Shown here: one piece after another, positions 1-11,284 of the stretch | Layout: each line of letters starts with the position of its first letter | How positions within the stretch are numbered: position 1 is the stretch's first letter | Origin: Diphasiastrum complanatum | Taxonomy: Eukaryota > Streptophyta > Lycopodiopsida > Lycopodiales > Lycopodiaceae | Assembly (NCBI GenBank): GCA_029204225.1 | Contig: CM055100.1 | Coordinates: forward strand, 14,636,538 to 14,700,537 | DNA: 64,000 nt | Direction of reading: 5' to 3' | Position numbers and translations under genes: made by a program | The notes under the pieces: model-generated | Database searches by the model: none | The model's input: only the letters and a program-made list of their open reading frames with translations | Told to the model about the DNA's origin: nothing

Positions 1-457
1 AATCTTAACATTTGGGGAAAAAAATAACATGTTGATTAATATACATAAATATATATTTATTTGCGTTAAAGATAAAAGTACTTCAACGACATACAAAAAT
101 AGGATAAAAGTGCAATTTGTTGTAACTAAAATCATTCAACACTTTCTTGTACAAAGATTTAGAAGTCCAAAAGCTAAAAAAAGAAGGCCATCATCTTCTG
201 TAAATATGAAATAAGAGGCTAGTCAAGATTATATTATTGAATAATTGTACTTAGCATAGATATACTTAAAGGGAGAACTAAATTTCTTGCTAACCAAATG
301 CAATAAAGAACAACAATTTTAAACGTGCGCCATTTTTTTCTCCATTGTAGTAACATATATATTGTCTTCGGTTGATGCAATGTTCTCAATGATTATATGA
401 TATGTTTGTTGAAGGCTTGCAACATTAGTAAATAACTTTCAAGTGTCAAAATCATTG

Positions 458-518
<61 letters not shown>

Positions 519-839
519 ATACATGTACACACACATATATACACGTGTGTGTGTATGTGTACATACACACACACACACATAAATACATACATACATTCAT
601 ATACATAGATTCCTCTATTTTAAAATGTTAAAAATAATCAAAATTTTAACATTTTTTAGAAAATTTCCCTTAATAAATTACTAATGATAAATAAATAATT
701 CATTTTATTATGTCAAGCATGGCAAAATGTCTTTGTCTCTTCCAAAACTTTTGCTATGTGCAACATAGCATTTTGTTATGCGTGGCATATGAAAAGAAAA
801 TTGTAAATTAAATGAATAAGAAAATAAAAAAGAAACTAT
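1..839. other. AT-rich intergenic sequence
   Basis: No gene is supported here. Apart from the GT/CA microsatellite near its middle, the stretch is AT-rich, with short open frames that do not look like protein. The right part has oligo-A and oligo-T runs and nothing I can assign to an element. Confidence 0.5.
461..579. repeat. GT microsatellite with CA-rich opposite arm
   Basis: About 28 uninterrupted GT units run from 461 to about 516. They are followed by mixed TACA and ACGTGT sequence and then a CA run near 564-578. GT and CA blocks on the same strand are complementary, so the stretch can fold into an imperfect hairpin. The apparent ORFs on both strands are translations of the repeat and are not genes. 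Confidence 0.95.
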
Positions 840-1064
840 CTAAAAGCTTTTAAAATTCACCACTTCAGACATGTGGAATCGATAGCTATCCACTCTACAA
901 TAGAACTGGTTGCAATAGTTGCTCTGGTCACAAGTGACATCGGTTCGTGCAAACGAAGTGCGATATGCTTTGCCAGTAGCTCTTAGATACTTTCTCTTGA
1001 TGGGCTTGCCATGCAAAACTCGGTGAAAACCGATGATGGCAACGAGCTTGTCGACGGCCGCCAA
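840..1064 (-). CDS. small unassigned ORF (doubtful)
   Basis: This is a 74-codon frame starting with ATG on the minus strand and ending near 840. Its base composition is less AT-rich than its surroundings and it includes a Cys-containing segment (CDQSNYCNQFYC). I recognise no domain, signal peptide or family. It lies beside a decayed copia remnant and could be an exon fragment or chance. Only protein conservation in relatives would make it a gene. Confidence 0.15.
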   Translation of the reverse strand: MAAVDKLVAIIGFHRVLHGKPIKRKYLRATGKAYRTSFARTDVTCDQSNYCNQFYCRVDSYRFHMSEVVNFKSF

Positions 1065-1139
1065 AACTCATCTATGTTGGATTTTAATGCTCAGGAATCC
1101 ATTCAGTAATGACATCCTGAAATCTATATATACGCATAC

Positions 1140-1330
1140 CAAAAAACAACAAAAAGGGACTCAAATTTTTAAGCAGAAGATCGAAAACTAGAATCAAACT
1201 TTTTCGATAACGGATCGCTCGACTTGTGAATTATTTGATACGGAGGAAAATCGAGTCGGATCTATAAAGTTCGATACAAGGGAAAATTCGATACATGTAC
1301 ATTTTCAATACTGTTAGTCGATTCCGACCC
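1140..1330 (+). repeat. TTCGATAC-like motif cluster upstream of copia remnant
   Basis: Variants of TTCGATAC or TTTGATAC occur several times between about 1195 and 1310. The same motif makes up the minisatellite at the right end of the window (63610-64000). The cluster lies 5' of a copia gag remnant, so it may be part of a decayed LTR U3 region. No clear TG..CA boundary is visible. Confidence 0.35.
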
Positions 1331-1863
1331 ACGTCGCCATCAGAAGGATGACGTTGACATTCGCCTACTTGTACATAGATTTACTTTTTACAATGACGAC
1401 TATCTACTATAGGACAACTCCAGTAAATTAAGTAGATTCAATCTTATGCTTTCAAGTACTGATCACTGATCTACAATCATCAACAAGTCGATCAAGTGAA
1501 TCTATAATAGAGTCTGCACTTTTATCATTAAGTAGTCTGGAGTCTGCATTCTAGTCTGACCTTTTCAAGGCAGAAGGCAAAATCCATCTAGTAACAATTA
1601 AGGGAATGAAGCTCTGCAATTTTGCGCCTCACAGACTCGCGCACTACTTCACGCTCATGTACTCTATTTTTTATTAATAAAAGAGTGCAATTTTGTCTAC
1701 ACTATTGATTTTGTTCACTTGCGCATTATTACAGACTGCATTACATCTTGATTCTTGCTGCTACGCTGACACACTTCTGATCCACAACTATCTATTATAA
1801 GTTTTTGCTGCTGGTATCTCAATCTAGATTTCGATTCTGAACCTCTATCTTGGAACCGTAGAA

Positions 1864-2905
1864 ATGGCAAGGCATTTGCCTTGATCACTCTGAATATTAA
1901 AGACTCTCAAATCAACCACATTCGAGTTGCTCAGACTACTAAGGATGTTTGGGACATCCTAGTGACCCTCTATGACATCAGGGATGTTACATCCCAGTTA
2001 CATTTGAGGAAGAAATTTTTTACATTAAAAATGTATGATGCAGACAATATTTCGAGCCACCTCAACACATTAAAAAATCTCATGGAGCAGATGACTTCAA
2101 CATGCTCAGTCATTGAAGATTCCGATGCAGTAATGACTCTATTATCGAGGCCTATGAAAATTGGGTCACGACAATTTCGACCCAGCAACATCTCACTCTG
2201 ACAAAAGTAAATTTGATGCTACTTCAAGAGGAGATAAGATGAAATGGATCCTCCTCCAGCTCAGAATCGGATCCTCAAGCTCTATTCTCAAAGAAAAATC
2301 AGAAGTTTAGATCCAAGAGACCTACAAAGTTAGATTATTTTGACAAAAAGAGCAACATACAGTCTGGATCAAATTCAGGAATGAATTCAAAAATTTCATC
2401 ATTCCAGCCAAGAAAGAAACTATTATCTAAATATGACAAAAGGACTGGTCACGTTATTAAAGATTGCAGGACATTCAAATACAACTGAAGTAACTGTCAG
2501 GATTGAATTTCAGAAAGGTGATGTAAAATTTTTGTCCAATGTTCTTCCGATCCCAAAGTCGAGACCAATTCAAACTCAGGATCGAACATCAAAAATTTGA
2601 TACAAACTCGAACAGTGAGTCAGATTTTCAACGAGTCGAATCGTAATAGAGAATCAAAATTCAACCCAGAAGATCGAATCGATCCAGACAGCCTCCATTC
2701 CGATTTATGGATGATCCAACCTGCTATTTTGTGCAAGAACCATGCACTGTATAAGAAAAAATGTCAACTCGAGATGCTGATCAATGGAAAGCCGCGATGG
2801 ACACAGAATTTGATTCTCTAACTGAGAATCAGACATGGATTGTAACATAGCTACCAAAGGATCGAACTTCGATTCCATGAAAATGGATATTCAAAGTGTT
2901 AGTAG
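1864..2905 (+). pseudogene. decayed Ty1/copia gag and RT start (family G)
   Basis: The frame from about 1864 to 2200 reads as a copia gag (UBN2-type) domain, with the typical 'VWDIL' and 'LHLRKKFFTLKM' segments. A degenerate zinc knuckle follows near 2430-2470: GH and the last Cys survive but the first CxxC is lost. Near 2763-2900 the start of the reverse transcriptase region is recognisable (QWKAAMDTEFDSL, then KWIFKV), with in-frame stops. Protease and integrase between them are missing or unrecognisable. The remnant ends abruptly near 2905, before a segment joined to a family A LTR. It is dead by several stops. A possible primer site (TGGTATCTCAATC) at about 1811 is weak. Confidence 0.7.
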
Positions 2906-2984
2906 AAGTGAACGTGTTTGTTATTTACTGGCTACTCGTCGAATGCGGCTTCTCAAGTAGCTTTACCTACTCTTGCAATATAAG

Positions 2985-3119
2985 TTAAAATAGCAATGAT
3001 CGACTTATACAGTGCTTTCTTATTTCGATGGCACCACATGTGCTTAGTTCTAGAGTTATTGGGCCATCTTCCTTTTACGAGCCCTTTGAGTGCTTTTAAG
3101 CAACTTATCTTTGTACTTA
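2985..3119 (+). repeat. inverted fragment of family A LTR (5' 135 bp)
   Basis: This stretch begins TTAAAATAGCAATGATCGAC and matches the first ~135 bp of the family A LTR seen in + orientation at 7392. It abuts, tail to tail, the full minus-orientation LTR at 3120-3371. The two segments are reverse complements separated by the LTR's distal part, so the locus folds back on itself. It is not a second complete LTR. Confidence 0.85.
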
Positions 3120-3371
3120 TAGTTAAGAAAACACAGTTTAAGCACCCGACCGGATTAATCACCACAGCACAACGTCAAGTGCAACAGGACAAGACAACCG
3201 AATAGCTCGTCTCAAACTGTATATTCAACTGATAAGTAAGTACAAAGATAAGTTGCTTAAAAGCACTCAAAGGGCTCGTGAAAGAAAGATGGCCCGATAA
3301 CTCTAAAACTAAGCACACGTGGTGCCGTCAAAATAAGAAAGCAATGTATAAGTCGATCATTGCTATTTTAA
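3120..3371 (-). repeat. LTR of copia family A (minus copy)
   Basis: On the minus strand this begins TTAAAATAGCAATG just after a purine tract (TGAGGGAGAGAG). It contains the sequence found at 7392-7645 and 41018-41251. It lies downstream of the end of the RNase H frame at 3465, the correct place for a 3' LTR. The canonical TG start is absent, so the exact edge may differ by a few bases. Confidence 0.8.
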
Positions 3372-3464
3372 CTCTCTCCCTCAATGATCAACGTCTCTCT
3401 TTATTTTAGAGTTTACTCTATTTATGGAACATACCTCCATGATAGTACTACAAGTAAAGGCTTT

Positions 3465-5795
3465 TCACATAACCAGATCTAAGCCAAATTTGGCTCTAAA
3501 AGTCCCAAACTTTTCTTTACTTAAAGCTTTTGTAAATATATCAGCAACTTGTAATAACATAGAACAATGTACAATACTTATATCTTCAGATTGTAAATTC
3601 TCACGCACAAAGTGATATTTTACCTCAATATGTTTTGTCCTTGCGTGAAAGATAGGATTCTTAGCCAATTGTATTCCACTTTGACTGTCACAGAAAATAA
3701 CAGTAGGATTTACCTGCTGCATGCCAATCTCACATAATAACTTAGTAGCCAAACAACTTCCTAGGTAGCGGAACTCAACGCTTTATATTCGGCTTCTGTA
3801 GAAGAAAGAGAAATAGTATCTTGCTTCTTGCTAGACCATGAAAAACAACCGCTACCAAAATCAAAGGCACAACCTGTTGTTGACTTTCTATCATCTACAC
3901 TTCCTGCCCAATCAGTGTCAACATAACCCTACAACTTAGGTAAAAAACTTTGTCTTTTGTAAATTGGGCCAAGGTTAGGTGTACCCTTCACATACCTCAA
4001 AATCCTTTTCGCAGTTTTCCAATGGTCCATAGTGGGTGATGACATGAATTGGCTAATCAAACTTACACCATAGCAGATATCAGGACGTGTAGTCGTAAGA
4101 TATATCAAACTCCCAACTAGCTGACGAAATAGAGTAGCGTCAACATATGCACTATCATCAATACGAGATAATTTCTTACCAGCTTCGCAAGGGGTGATGG
4201 AAGGTTTGCACTCTGTCATGTGAGATCTCTCCAATATCTCGCCCACATACTTGTTTTGACATAACCTAATATCACTGCCAGTTTTCCATACTTCGACACC
4301 CAAGCAATAGTGCATAAGATCTAAAACCGTCATCTCAAACTGCTTGCATAAGTTGGTTTTGATAGAACGAGTGAGGTTCTCATCATTGCCCGTTATAATG
4401 ATATCATCAACGTAAAGTACAATCAAGGCAATGCTGTCATCATTTATAAGAACATAAAGGTTTGGATCTGAATTTGTTCTTACAAACCCATGAGAAAGAA
4501 AGTAATTGTCAATGCGTCCATACCATGCGCGTGGCGCTTGCTTAAGGCCATAAAGTGCTTTGTGTAGTTTACATACCTTCTGTTCTTGCCCTTTTGCCAT
4601 GAAGCCCTGCGGTTGGACCATGTAAATTTCTTCCTCTAAGTCACCATTCAAAAATGCAGACTTCACATCCATTTGATGGATCTTTCACCCAAAATGAGAT
4701 GCTAGGGCAATGATAAGGCGCAGTGTAGTCTACTTCGCCACTGGAGCAAATGTCTCTTCATAGTCAATTCCTTTACTTTGCTCATAACCCTTCACTATTA
4801 GGTGTGCCTTATGCTTTGCTATCGTATCTTGCTTCTTGCTAGACCATGAAAAACAACCGCTACCAAAATCGAAGGCACAATTTGTTGTTGACTTTCTATC
4901 ATCTACACTTCCTTCCCAATCAGTGTCAACATAACCCTGCAACACTTTGTCTTTTGTAAATTGGGCCAATGTTAGGTGTACCCTTCACATACCTCAAAAT
5001 CCTTTTCGTAGCTTTCCAATGGTCCATAGTGGGTGATGACATGAATTGGCTAATCAAACTTACAACATAGCAGATATCAGGACGTGTAGTCGTAAGATAT
5101 ATCAAACTCCCAACTAGCTGACGAAATAGAGTAGCGTCAACAGGTGCACTATCATTAATACGAGATAATTTCTTACCAGCTTCGCAAGGGGTGATGGAAG
5201 GTTTGCACTCTGTCATGTGAAATCTCTCCAATATCTCACCCACATACTTGTTTTGACATAACCTGATATCACTGCCAATTTGCCATACTTCGACACCCAA
5301 GCAATAGTGCATAAGATCTAAAACTGTCATCTCAAACTGCTTGCATAAGTTGGTTTTGATAGAACGAGTGAGGTTCTCATCATTTCCCGTTATAATGATA
5401 TCATCAACGTAAGGTACAATCAAGGCGATGTTGTCATCATTTTATAAAAACATAAAGGTTTGGATCTGAATTTGTTCTTACAAACCCATGAGAAAGAAAG
5501 TAATTGTCAATGCGTCCATACCATGCGCGTGGCGCTTGCTTAAGGCCATAAAGTGCTTTGTGTAGTTTACATACCTTCTGTTCTTGCCCTTTTGCCATGA
5601 ATCCCTGCGGTTGGACCATGTAAATTTCTTCCTCTAAGTCACCATTCAAAAATGCGGACTTCACATCCATTTGATAGATCTTCCACCCAAAATGAGATGC
5701 TAAGGCAATGATAAGGCGTAGCGTAGTCCACTTAGCCACTGGAACAAATGTCTCTTCATAGTCAATTCCTTTGCTTTGCTCATAACCCTTCACTA
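3465..5795 (-). pseudogene. copia family A pol (RT-RNase H), internally duplicated
   Basis: The minus strand encodes Ty1/copia reverse transcriptase and RNase H. RT segments include FLNGDLEEEIYM, LYGLKQAPRAWY and the catalytic YVDD. RNase H includes the ending HARTKHIEVKYHFVRE and ADIFTKALS. Two copies of the RT-RNase H segment lie in tandem. The distal copy (5793 to about 4825) has a frameshift near 5430 and runs into a second RT start (KGYEQSKGIDYEETF) at about 4800; the proximal copy then continues to the stop at 3465. Further breaks occur near 4680 and 3760-3920. Gag, protease and integrase are absent because the fragment is cut at 5795, where family H leader begins. It cannot make a functional polyprotein. 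Confidence 0.9.
3817..5795 (-). repeat. ~1 kb tandem duplication inside copia A pol
   Basis: Unit 1 spans about 3817-4820 and unit 2 about 4825-5795. The segment starting TATCTTGCTTCTTGCTAGAC appears at 3817 and 4825, an offset of 1008 bp. After an 11-bp deletion in unit 2 the offset is 997 bp. The junction fuses RNase H (KKQDTIA) to RT (KHKAHLIVKGYEQ). The units differ by scattered substitutions, so the duplication is not brand new. Confidence 0.85.
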
Positions 5796-6447
5796 CTAGT
5801 CTTCCTCATGACTAGGGTTTACAGCCATAAAACTATGGATCTTTGGTTGTAGGAGATCATTTCTGGCTCTGTAAGTGCATGATGGAGGGCACCCTAGTGC
5901 TGGGAAGATAATTCCAGAAGGCCGCTGATTGCCGTGGAGAGTTGGAGGAGAGCTTGAAGGGTTAGTTGTGGGTTCATAATCACCATAGCCGTGGAGAGAG
6001 GCGATTGCAGAGAGAGGCAGCGGACAGACCTCGCGCACCTTCACCCAATCTAGCATTTAGTGTAAATAGGTGCTTAGTGCTTTAAAGTGAAGCTCTAAAT
6101 TCACGACCTCCTTGTAGATCGTTGGATCGAAGACAATGGTCAAGATGGAGTTCTCAAGAAGGAACGTGGACCACAGGATGGAGGATCACTAGTAGATGGG
6201 CTTTGAAAGGGTCTTGAAGAATTGAAAGGCAAAATAGGCCTTCTTTTCATTAAAAATTTTCAAACTGAAAAAATTGTTGGGTCCCAAGTTTTCGAAGGGT
6301 GAAGTTTCTTCACACAAACAGTTCAAAAACCCAAATTGCCCTTATTTTCACCTCCTTTAGCCTATTTTGGCCAAATGAAAGGCTATAGCCTCCAAACGAA
6401 GGGCACCCTGACTGTACCTACAAGTACAGTACACCAAAACATAGTGA
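5796..6447 (+). repeat. fragment of noncoding family H leader
   Basis: The sequence has stretches resembling 32950-33560. Shared landmarks are ACTAGGGTTTA near 5812 and the GAAGAA(A/T)TGAAAGG block near 6215, with similar order and spacing. It has no convincing coding frame. It is cut on both sides by family A copia fragments in opposite orientation, so it is a trapped piece of a larger element. Matches are diverged, and the assignment rests on several short blocks rather than a full alignment. Confidence 0.55.
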
Positions 6448-7298
6448 TGCACTATTGCTTGAATGTCGAAGTATGGCAAACTGGCAGTGATATCAGGTTA
6501 TGTCAAAACAAGTATGTGGGCGAGATATTGGAGAGATTTCACATGACAAAGTGCAAACCTTCCATCACCCCTTGCGAAGCTGGTAAGAAATTATCTCGTA
6601 TTGATGATAGTGCACATGTTGATGCTACTCTATTTCGTCACCTAGTTGGGAGTTTAATATATCTTACGACTACACGTCCTGATATCTGCTATGCTGTAAG
6701 TTTGATTAGCCAATTCATGTCATCGCCCACTATGGACCATTGGAAAACTGCAAAAAGGATTTTATGGTATGTGAAAGGTACACCTAACCTTGGCCTAATC
6801 TACAAAAGACAAAGTGTTTTACCTAAGTTGCAGGGTTATGTTGACGCTGATTGGGCAGAAAGTATAGATTATAGAAAGTCAACAACAGGTTATGCCTTCA
6901 ATTTTGGTAGCGGTTGTTTTTCATGGTCTGGCAAGAAGCAAGATACTATTTCTCTTTCTTCTACAGAAGCTGAATATAAAGCATTAAGTTCTGCTACCCA
7001 GGAAGCTGTTTGGCTACGTAAGTTATTATGTGAGATTGGCATGCAGCAGGTAAATCCTACTATTATTTTCTGTGACAGTCAAAGTGGAACACAATTGGCT
7101 AAGAATCCTATCTTTCACGCAAGGACAAAACATATTGAGGTAAAATATCACTTTGTGCGTGAGAATTTACAATCTGAAGATATAAGTATTGTACATTGTT
7201 TTACGTTATTACAAGTTGCTGATATATTTACAAAAGCTTTAAGTAAAGAAAAAATTGAGACTTTTAGAGCCAAATTTGGCTTAGATCTGGTTATGTAA
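6448..7298 (+). pseudogene. copia family A RT/RNase H C-terminal part
   Basis: An open frame covers the last part of RT and all of RNase H. It starts at the MHYCLNVEVW segment, passes through LVGSLIYLTTTRPDICYAVS and the RNase H core ([33 protein letters not shown]), and ends at FRAKFGLDLVM. The frame is intact but truncated: the RT N-terminal half with YVDD, the integrase, protease and gag are missing. The ATG at 6336 belongs to the adjoining noncoding fragment. It is the inverted partner of the minus-strand copy at 3465-4320 and is followed correctly by a polypurine tract and LTR. Confidence 0.85.
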
Positions 7299-7380
7299 AA
7301 AGCCTTTACTTGTAATACTATCATGGAGGTATGTTCTATAAATAGAGTAAACTCTAAAATAAAGAGAGACGTTGATCATT

Positions 7381-7645
7381 GAGGGAGAGAGTTAAAATAG
7401 CAATGATCGACTTATACATTGCTTTCTTATTTCGATGGCACCACGTGTGCTTAGTTCTAGAGTTATCGGGCCATCTTTCTTTTATGAGCCCTTTGAGTGC
7501 TTTTAAGCAACTTATCTTTGTACTTACTTATCAGTTGAATATACAGTTTGTTGAGAGCAATTCTGTTGTCTTATGTTGTTGCACTTGACGTTGTGATGTG
7601 GTGAATGATCCGGTCGGGTGTTTAAACTGTGTTTCTTAACTATAT
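7381..7645 (+). repeat. polypurine tract and LTR of copia family A
   Basis: The polypurine tract GAGGGAGAGAG (7381-7391) precedes TTAAAATAGC, which starts the LTR at 7392. The LTR matches the minus copies at 3120 and 41018 up to about 7645. Whether it continues further right is unclear because the other copies stop or diverge there. No second LTR is present, so no target duplication can be tested. Confidence 0.75.
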
Positions 7646-8021
7646 ATAGTGGTATGTGCCTCGCCTGTATTATTCTTAGCACACTACCAGACCTGAATTT
7701 CGATTGATATGAATATGAATTATTACAATCAAGCTATGTCTATGTGATATCATTGTATTGCAATCTCTACTTGTTTTCTATTCCATAATGATGATGGAAT
7801 TTTATTGTTATGACACTAAATTTCAATGCTCCTCCAATATTTGAATAGTTTCTCAAATATCTCTACATTTGATTTCAAACTTGTGTCTTTTATGTACTTG
7901 CAAAAAATTGACACCAATTGTGTTGCATTTAGAAATACATCTTTCAAAATAACAATTTAAGAATAACTATTATATGATTAATTGTTGATACTACATAATA
8001 AAAATGTTAAAAGCAACTTAC
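7646..8021. other. intergenic, nothing recognised
   Basis: AT-rich sequence lies between the family A LTR and the minus-strand exon donor. No repeat or coding frame is supported. Confidence 0.4.
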
Positions 8022-9196
8022 CAGTTTACCATTGGAAAGGAATATGAAATATGTGGGTGTATCATATTGTGAGAGCAATAGTTCATTCCTAATGTAACTC
8101 AGGCTCCAATCTTCTTCCACCTCAATACAAGTTAGAAGTCCATTGTAAATTATGTCAATATTTCTCCTCTCGGAGTGTCCACTTTGTTCCAGGTCTTGAT
8201 CCAGCAGTACCCATTTACTTTTAATCCTTTTCCATCTTTGGTAATGGAAGCAGAGGCTAAGCATTTGTTTTTCTATTTGATAACAAAAGCATATGGAGAA
8301 CATTTTGATTCTGCATTCTATATCTCCATTTAATTTCTCATCCCAGCCTTCATCCATAAGCTCAAATAGTATACTTTCCGATAATTTTTACAAATAAACA
8401 TAGTTGGAGTTTTGTACATCGACACTTGCAAAAAAATCCACAAACATATTCAAAGAAACAAACCAACTTAATTGGACTATTTTTGAGCCAGTACTTATCT
8501 TTAATAAAATTTTTATGTCATTATACAATTTACATCGAAATAATTCTGAAACTGAGGCATCAGGAGTAACCCATTCATCACTTCTAAAACTAGATAGTGG
8601 AATGGTCTGGATTCTCCCGAAACCTCCTTTTGAATTGGGAATATACATCGATTCATAGAAAAAGATCCTACAATTAACAAGATCCTTTGCGATTCTACCT
8701 TTGTATTGCAATTGTCCAATATCAGCATGAAGTACATTCAATACACCTGCAACAAAGCAAATGGTCTCCATTCATTATTGGAAGGATATAAATCAACAAT
8801 AGAAAAATGATCAGATTAGCAATTTACAATTAAATGATCTGGAATGTAACAAATAGAAGTGTAAATAATATATCACTCGTAGTTGTTCTTTTGTGATCAT
8901 GATAGTTCAGTCCTTGCACATTTAACTCTGAATGCATATATGCATGTTGAACTAATATTTTAGATATAGATTTTCCTCCTGATGATGTTCTGAAATCCAT
9001 AATTCTGGCCTTCTAGTAAGATTGAAATGATAGTTTTGTCTTCTTGCTTTTTTGAAATTTTCCTTTTGATGATGGATGCAGCAAAACCCAAGACTTTTTT
9101 TAAATACTTTCTTGGCTCTCATAAGGCATTGTCATATTTCTCATTGAAGAGAAGCACAGAGTCGATTGAGGAGCACGGTTTCCTTGACGACGCCAT
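8022..9196 (-). pseudogene. broken host-type gene, family not recognised
   Basis: A minus-strand exon (8746 to 8022) has a strong acceptor (TTTGCTTTGTTGCAG) and a perfect donor (GTAAGT at 8021). It encodes about 240 residues in one frame with a single TAA at 8390-8388. Segments such as GGFGRIQTIPLSSFRSDEW, LLTCIEVEEDWSLSYIRNEL and YFIFLSNGK look like real protein. Upstream, an ATG at 9196 opens a frame reading MASSRKPCSSIDSVLLFNEK, with an in-frame TGA at 9121-9119 and then a basic stretch (YLKKVLGFAASIIKRKISKK). That looks like a first exon of the same gene. At least two nonsense codons suggest a pseudogene. I cannot name the family, and the link between the two parts is inference from spacing and strand. 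Confidence 0.5.
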
Positions 9197-9696
9197 TTGT
9201 AATGTGTAGAAAGCTACCTTGTTGAGAATATGTGTAAACAAAATTTTGAACATTGAGCTTTTTGGCCCTATGGGTTAACTAGTAAACCATGATTTGAGAA
9301 GGTATTCTTATTAAAACTGTCTCAATTTACTCATTTTAACTCTGCATAGCCTTCTCACACATCCATTTTGAATTTGTTTCGATTCCTTCGGGCAGTGATG
9401 AGTGTGGGCCTCAACATTCAATATAATTTTCACATGCTGCCCAACGAAACATTTATTTATTAAAAAAGTTTTTTATTTATTTTAATTTGCGACAAGCTAC
9501 GTACCGTAGAAGCCTGATATCAGTAGTTCTACTGGTCCACATGGCAACGCAAATGAGAAAATAAAAATAAAAATGCATATTTTAGAAAGGCCCTCTTCAG
9601 GTCCATAATTCCTCTAATGTTAGGGAACATGGCTCTTTTTAAATATTGCATGGAGTAAGTGGTTCTCAGTCAATGGCACAACTGTAGGTGCCACAT
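9197..9696. other. intergenic, nothing recognised
   Basis: AT-rich sequence with no coding frame or repeat that I can identify. It lies between the broken minus-strand gene and the start of the 711-bp tandem duplication. Confidence 0.4.
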
Positions 9697-11119
9697 GATT
9701 GACGTCATACAAATTAGAACGAAAAACAAAGAAAACATACAAAAGAAACTTTCAATCTGAACTACTTTTAACAGGTTGTCAAATGCAATTACTTGTTAGA
9801 CCTAAGATTCGTAGGGTACGAAAAATAATTTGTTTGGTTGCAAAAACTAAGTTTCAAAGAAATTGAAAAATTGTGATCAAATTTTTTCTATGGAGCAAAT
9901 ATGAGAAGAATTATTATTGATGTGTAACCATTAGGCCGAACATTGAGTAACAATTATTTCTATTTCTTGAATACAACAAAAGTTTGTCATTACACCTATA
10001 AGGTCATTCATGCTATTAGAAATTTTAGACTTCATAGAATGCATGCAAGATTGCAAAAAGACCTGACATTAGAAGGATCTCTGCAAAGATGAAATGTATT
10101 TCCAAATGCTTTGATTGTGGATGATTGGTTAAAGCATTTCATAGATATGCATGGGGAAAATTGCCAAAATCTTTATATTTAACTTTCTTGATAATTTTAC
10201 AAAATTGGAATTATTAACGACTTTTCTAAAGGAAAACGTGTGCCACTTGTATTTTCTCAGAATGTGGAAGAGAGATTTTGGTATGTTGAAGATTTTTAAG
10301 AAATAAAAAATGATGGTCTATTCAACTTGTGAACTTTTGAAATATGCCAAATAGCTTGCAAAGATTTTAGATGGGATGGATCAATAAAAGACATTGCTGC
10401 CTATTTTGATTGACGTCATACAAATTAGAACGAAAAACAAAGAAAACATACAAAAGAAACTTTCAATCTGAACTACTTTTAACAGGTTGTCAAAAGCAAT
10501 TACTTGTTAGACCTAAGATTCGTAGGGTATGAAAAATAATTTGTTTGGTTGCAAAAACTAAGTTTCAAAGAAATTGAAAAATTGTGATCAATTTTTTTCT
10601 ATGGAGCAAATATGAGAAGAATTATTATTGATGTGTAACCATTAGGCCGAACATTGAGTAACAATTATTTCTATTTCTTGAATACAACAAAAGTTTGTCA
10701 TTACACCTATAAGGTCATTCATGCTATTAGAAATTTTAGACTTCATAGAATGCATGCAAGATTGCAAAAAGACCTGACATTAGAAGGATCTCTGCAAAGA
10801 TGAAATGTATTTCCAAATGCTTTGATTGTGGATGATTGGTTAAAGCATTTCATAGATATGCATGGGGAAAATTGCCAAGATCTTTATATTTAACTTTCTT
10901 GACAATTTTACAAAATTGGAATTATTAACGACTTTTCTAAAGGAAAACGTGTGCCACTTGTATTTTCTCAGAATGTGGAAGAGAGATTTTGGTATGTTGA
11001 AGATTTTTAAGAAATAAAAAATGATGGTCTATTCAACTTGTGAACTTTTGAAATATGCCAAATAGCTTGCAAAGATTTTAGATGGGATGGATCAATAAAA
11101 GACATTGCTGCCTATTTTG
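9697..11119. repeat. 711-bp tandem direct duplication
   Basis: Copy 1 is 9697-10407 and copy 2 is 10408-11119, with a constant 711-bp offset throughout. By eye I count about five substitutions and no length change, so the copies are about 99% identical. The junction is simple (CTATTTTG joined to ATTGACGTC). There are no terminal repeats, so this looks like a recent unequal exchange or replication duplication rather than transposition. Confidence 0.95.
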
Positions 11120-11232
11120 TTAGGGTGCCAGAGAATTTAAATGAGATCAATTTCATTCATGTTTATTTGGTTGGAGCACTTGTATTTAATAGCAATTTGG
11201 AGTCTAACCGTTTTGTTTTTCAATTACCCTAA
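10513..11232 (+). pseudogene. old protein-like frame with stops
   Basis: One + frame can be read without a length change for 720 bp, interrupted by about eight stops. The last 69 codons are open and protein-like, with segments such as CKDFRWDGSIKDIAAYFVR and LVGALVFNSNLESN. The upstream part also has plausible blocks (ALIVDDWLKHFIDMHGENC). Most of it repeats in the first duplication unit (9788-10407). In such AT-rich DNA about 18 stops would be expected by chance, so the low count is suggestive but not proof. No family is recognised. It may be an intronless gene remnant or an old viral or host insertion. Confidence 0.35.
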
Positions 11233-11284
11233 TATTAGAAATAATCGAAATTTGACAATTACTATTGTACCCAAAAATAACATG

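Noticed and set aside
393-631. ORFs on both strands across the GT/CA tract
   Set aside because: They are translations of a dinucleotide repeat (VCVCVC, HTHTHT).
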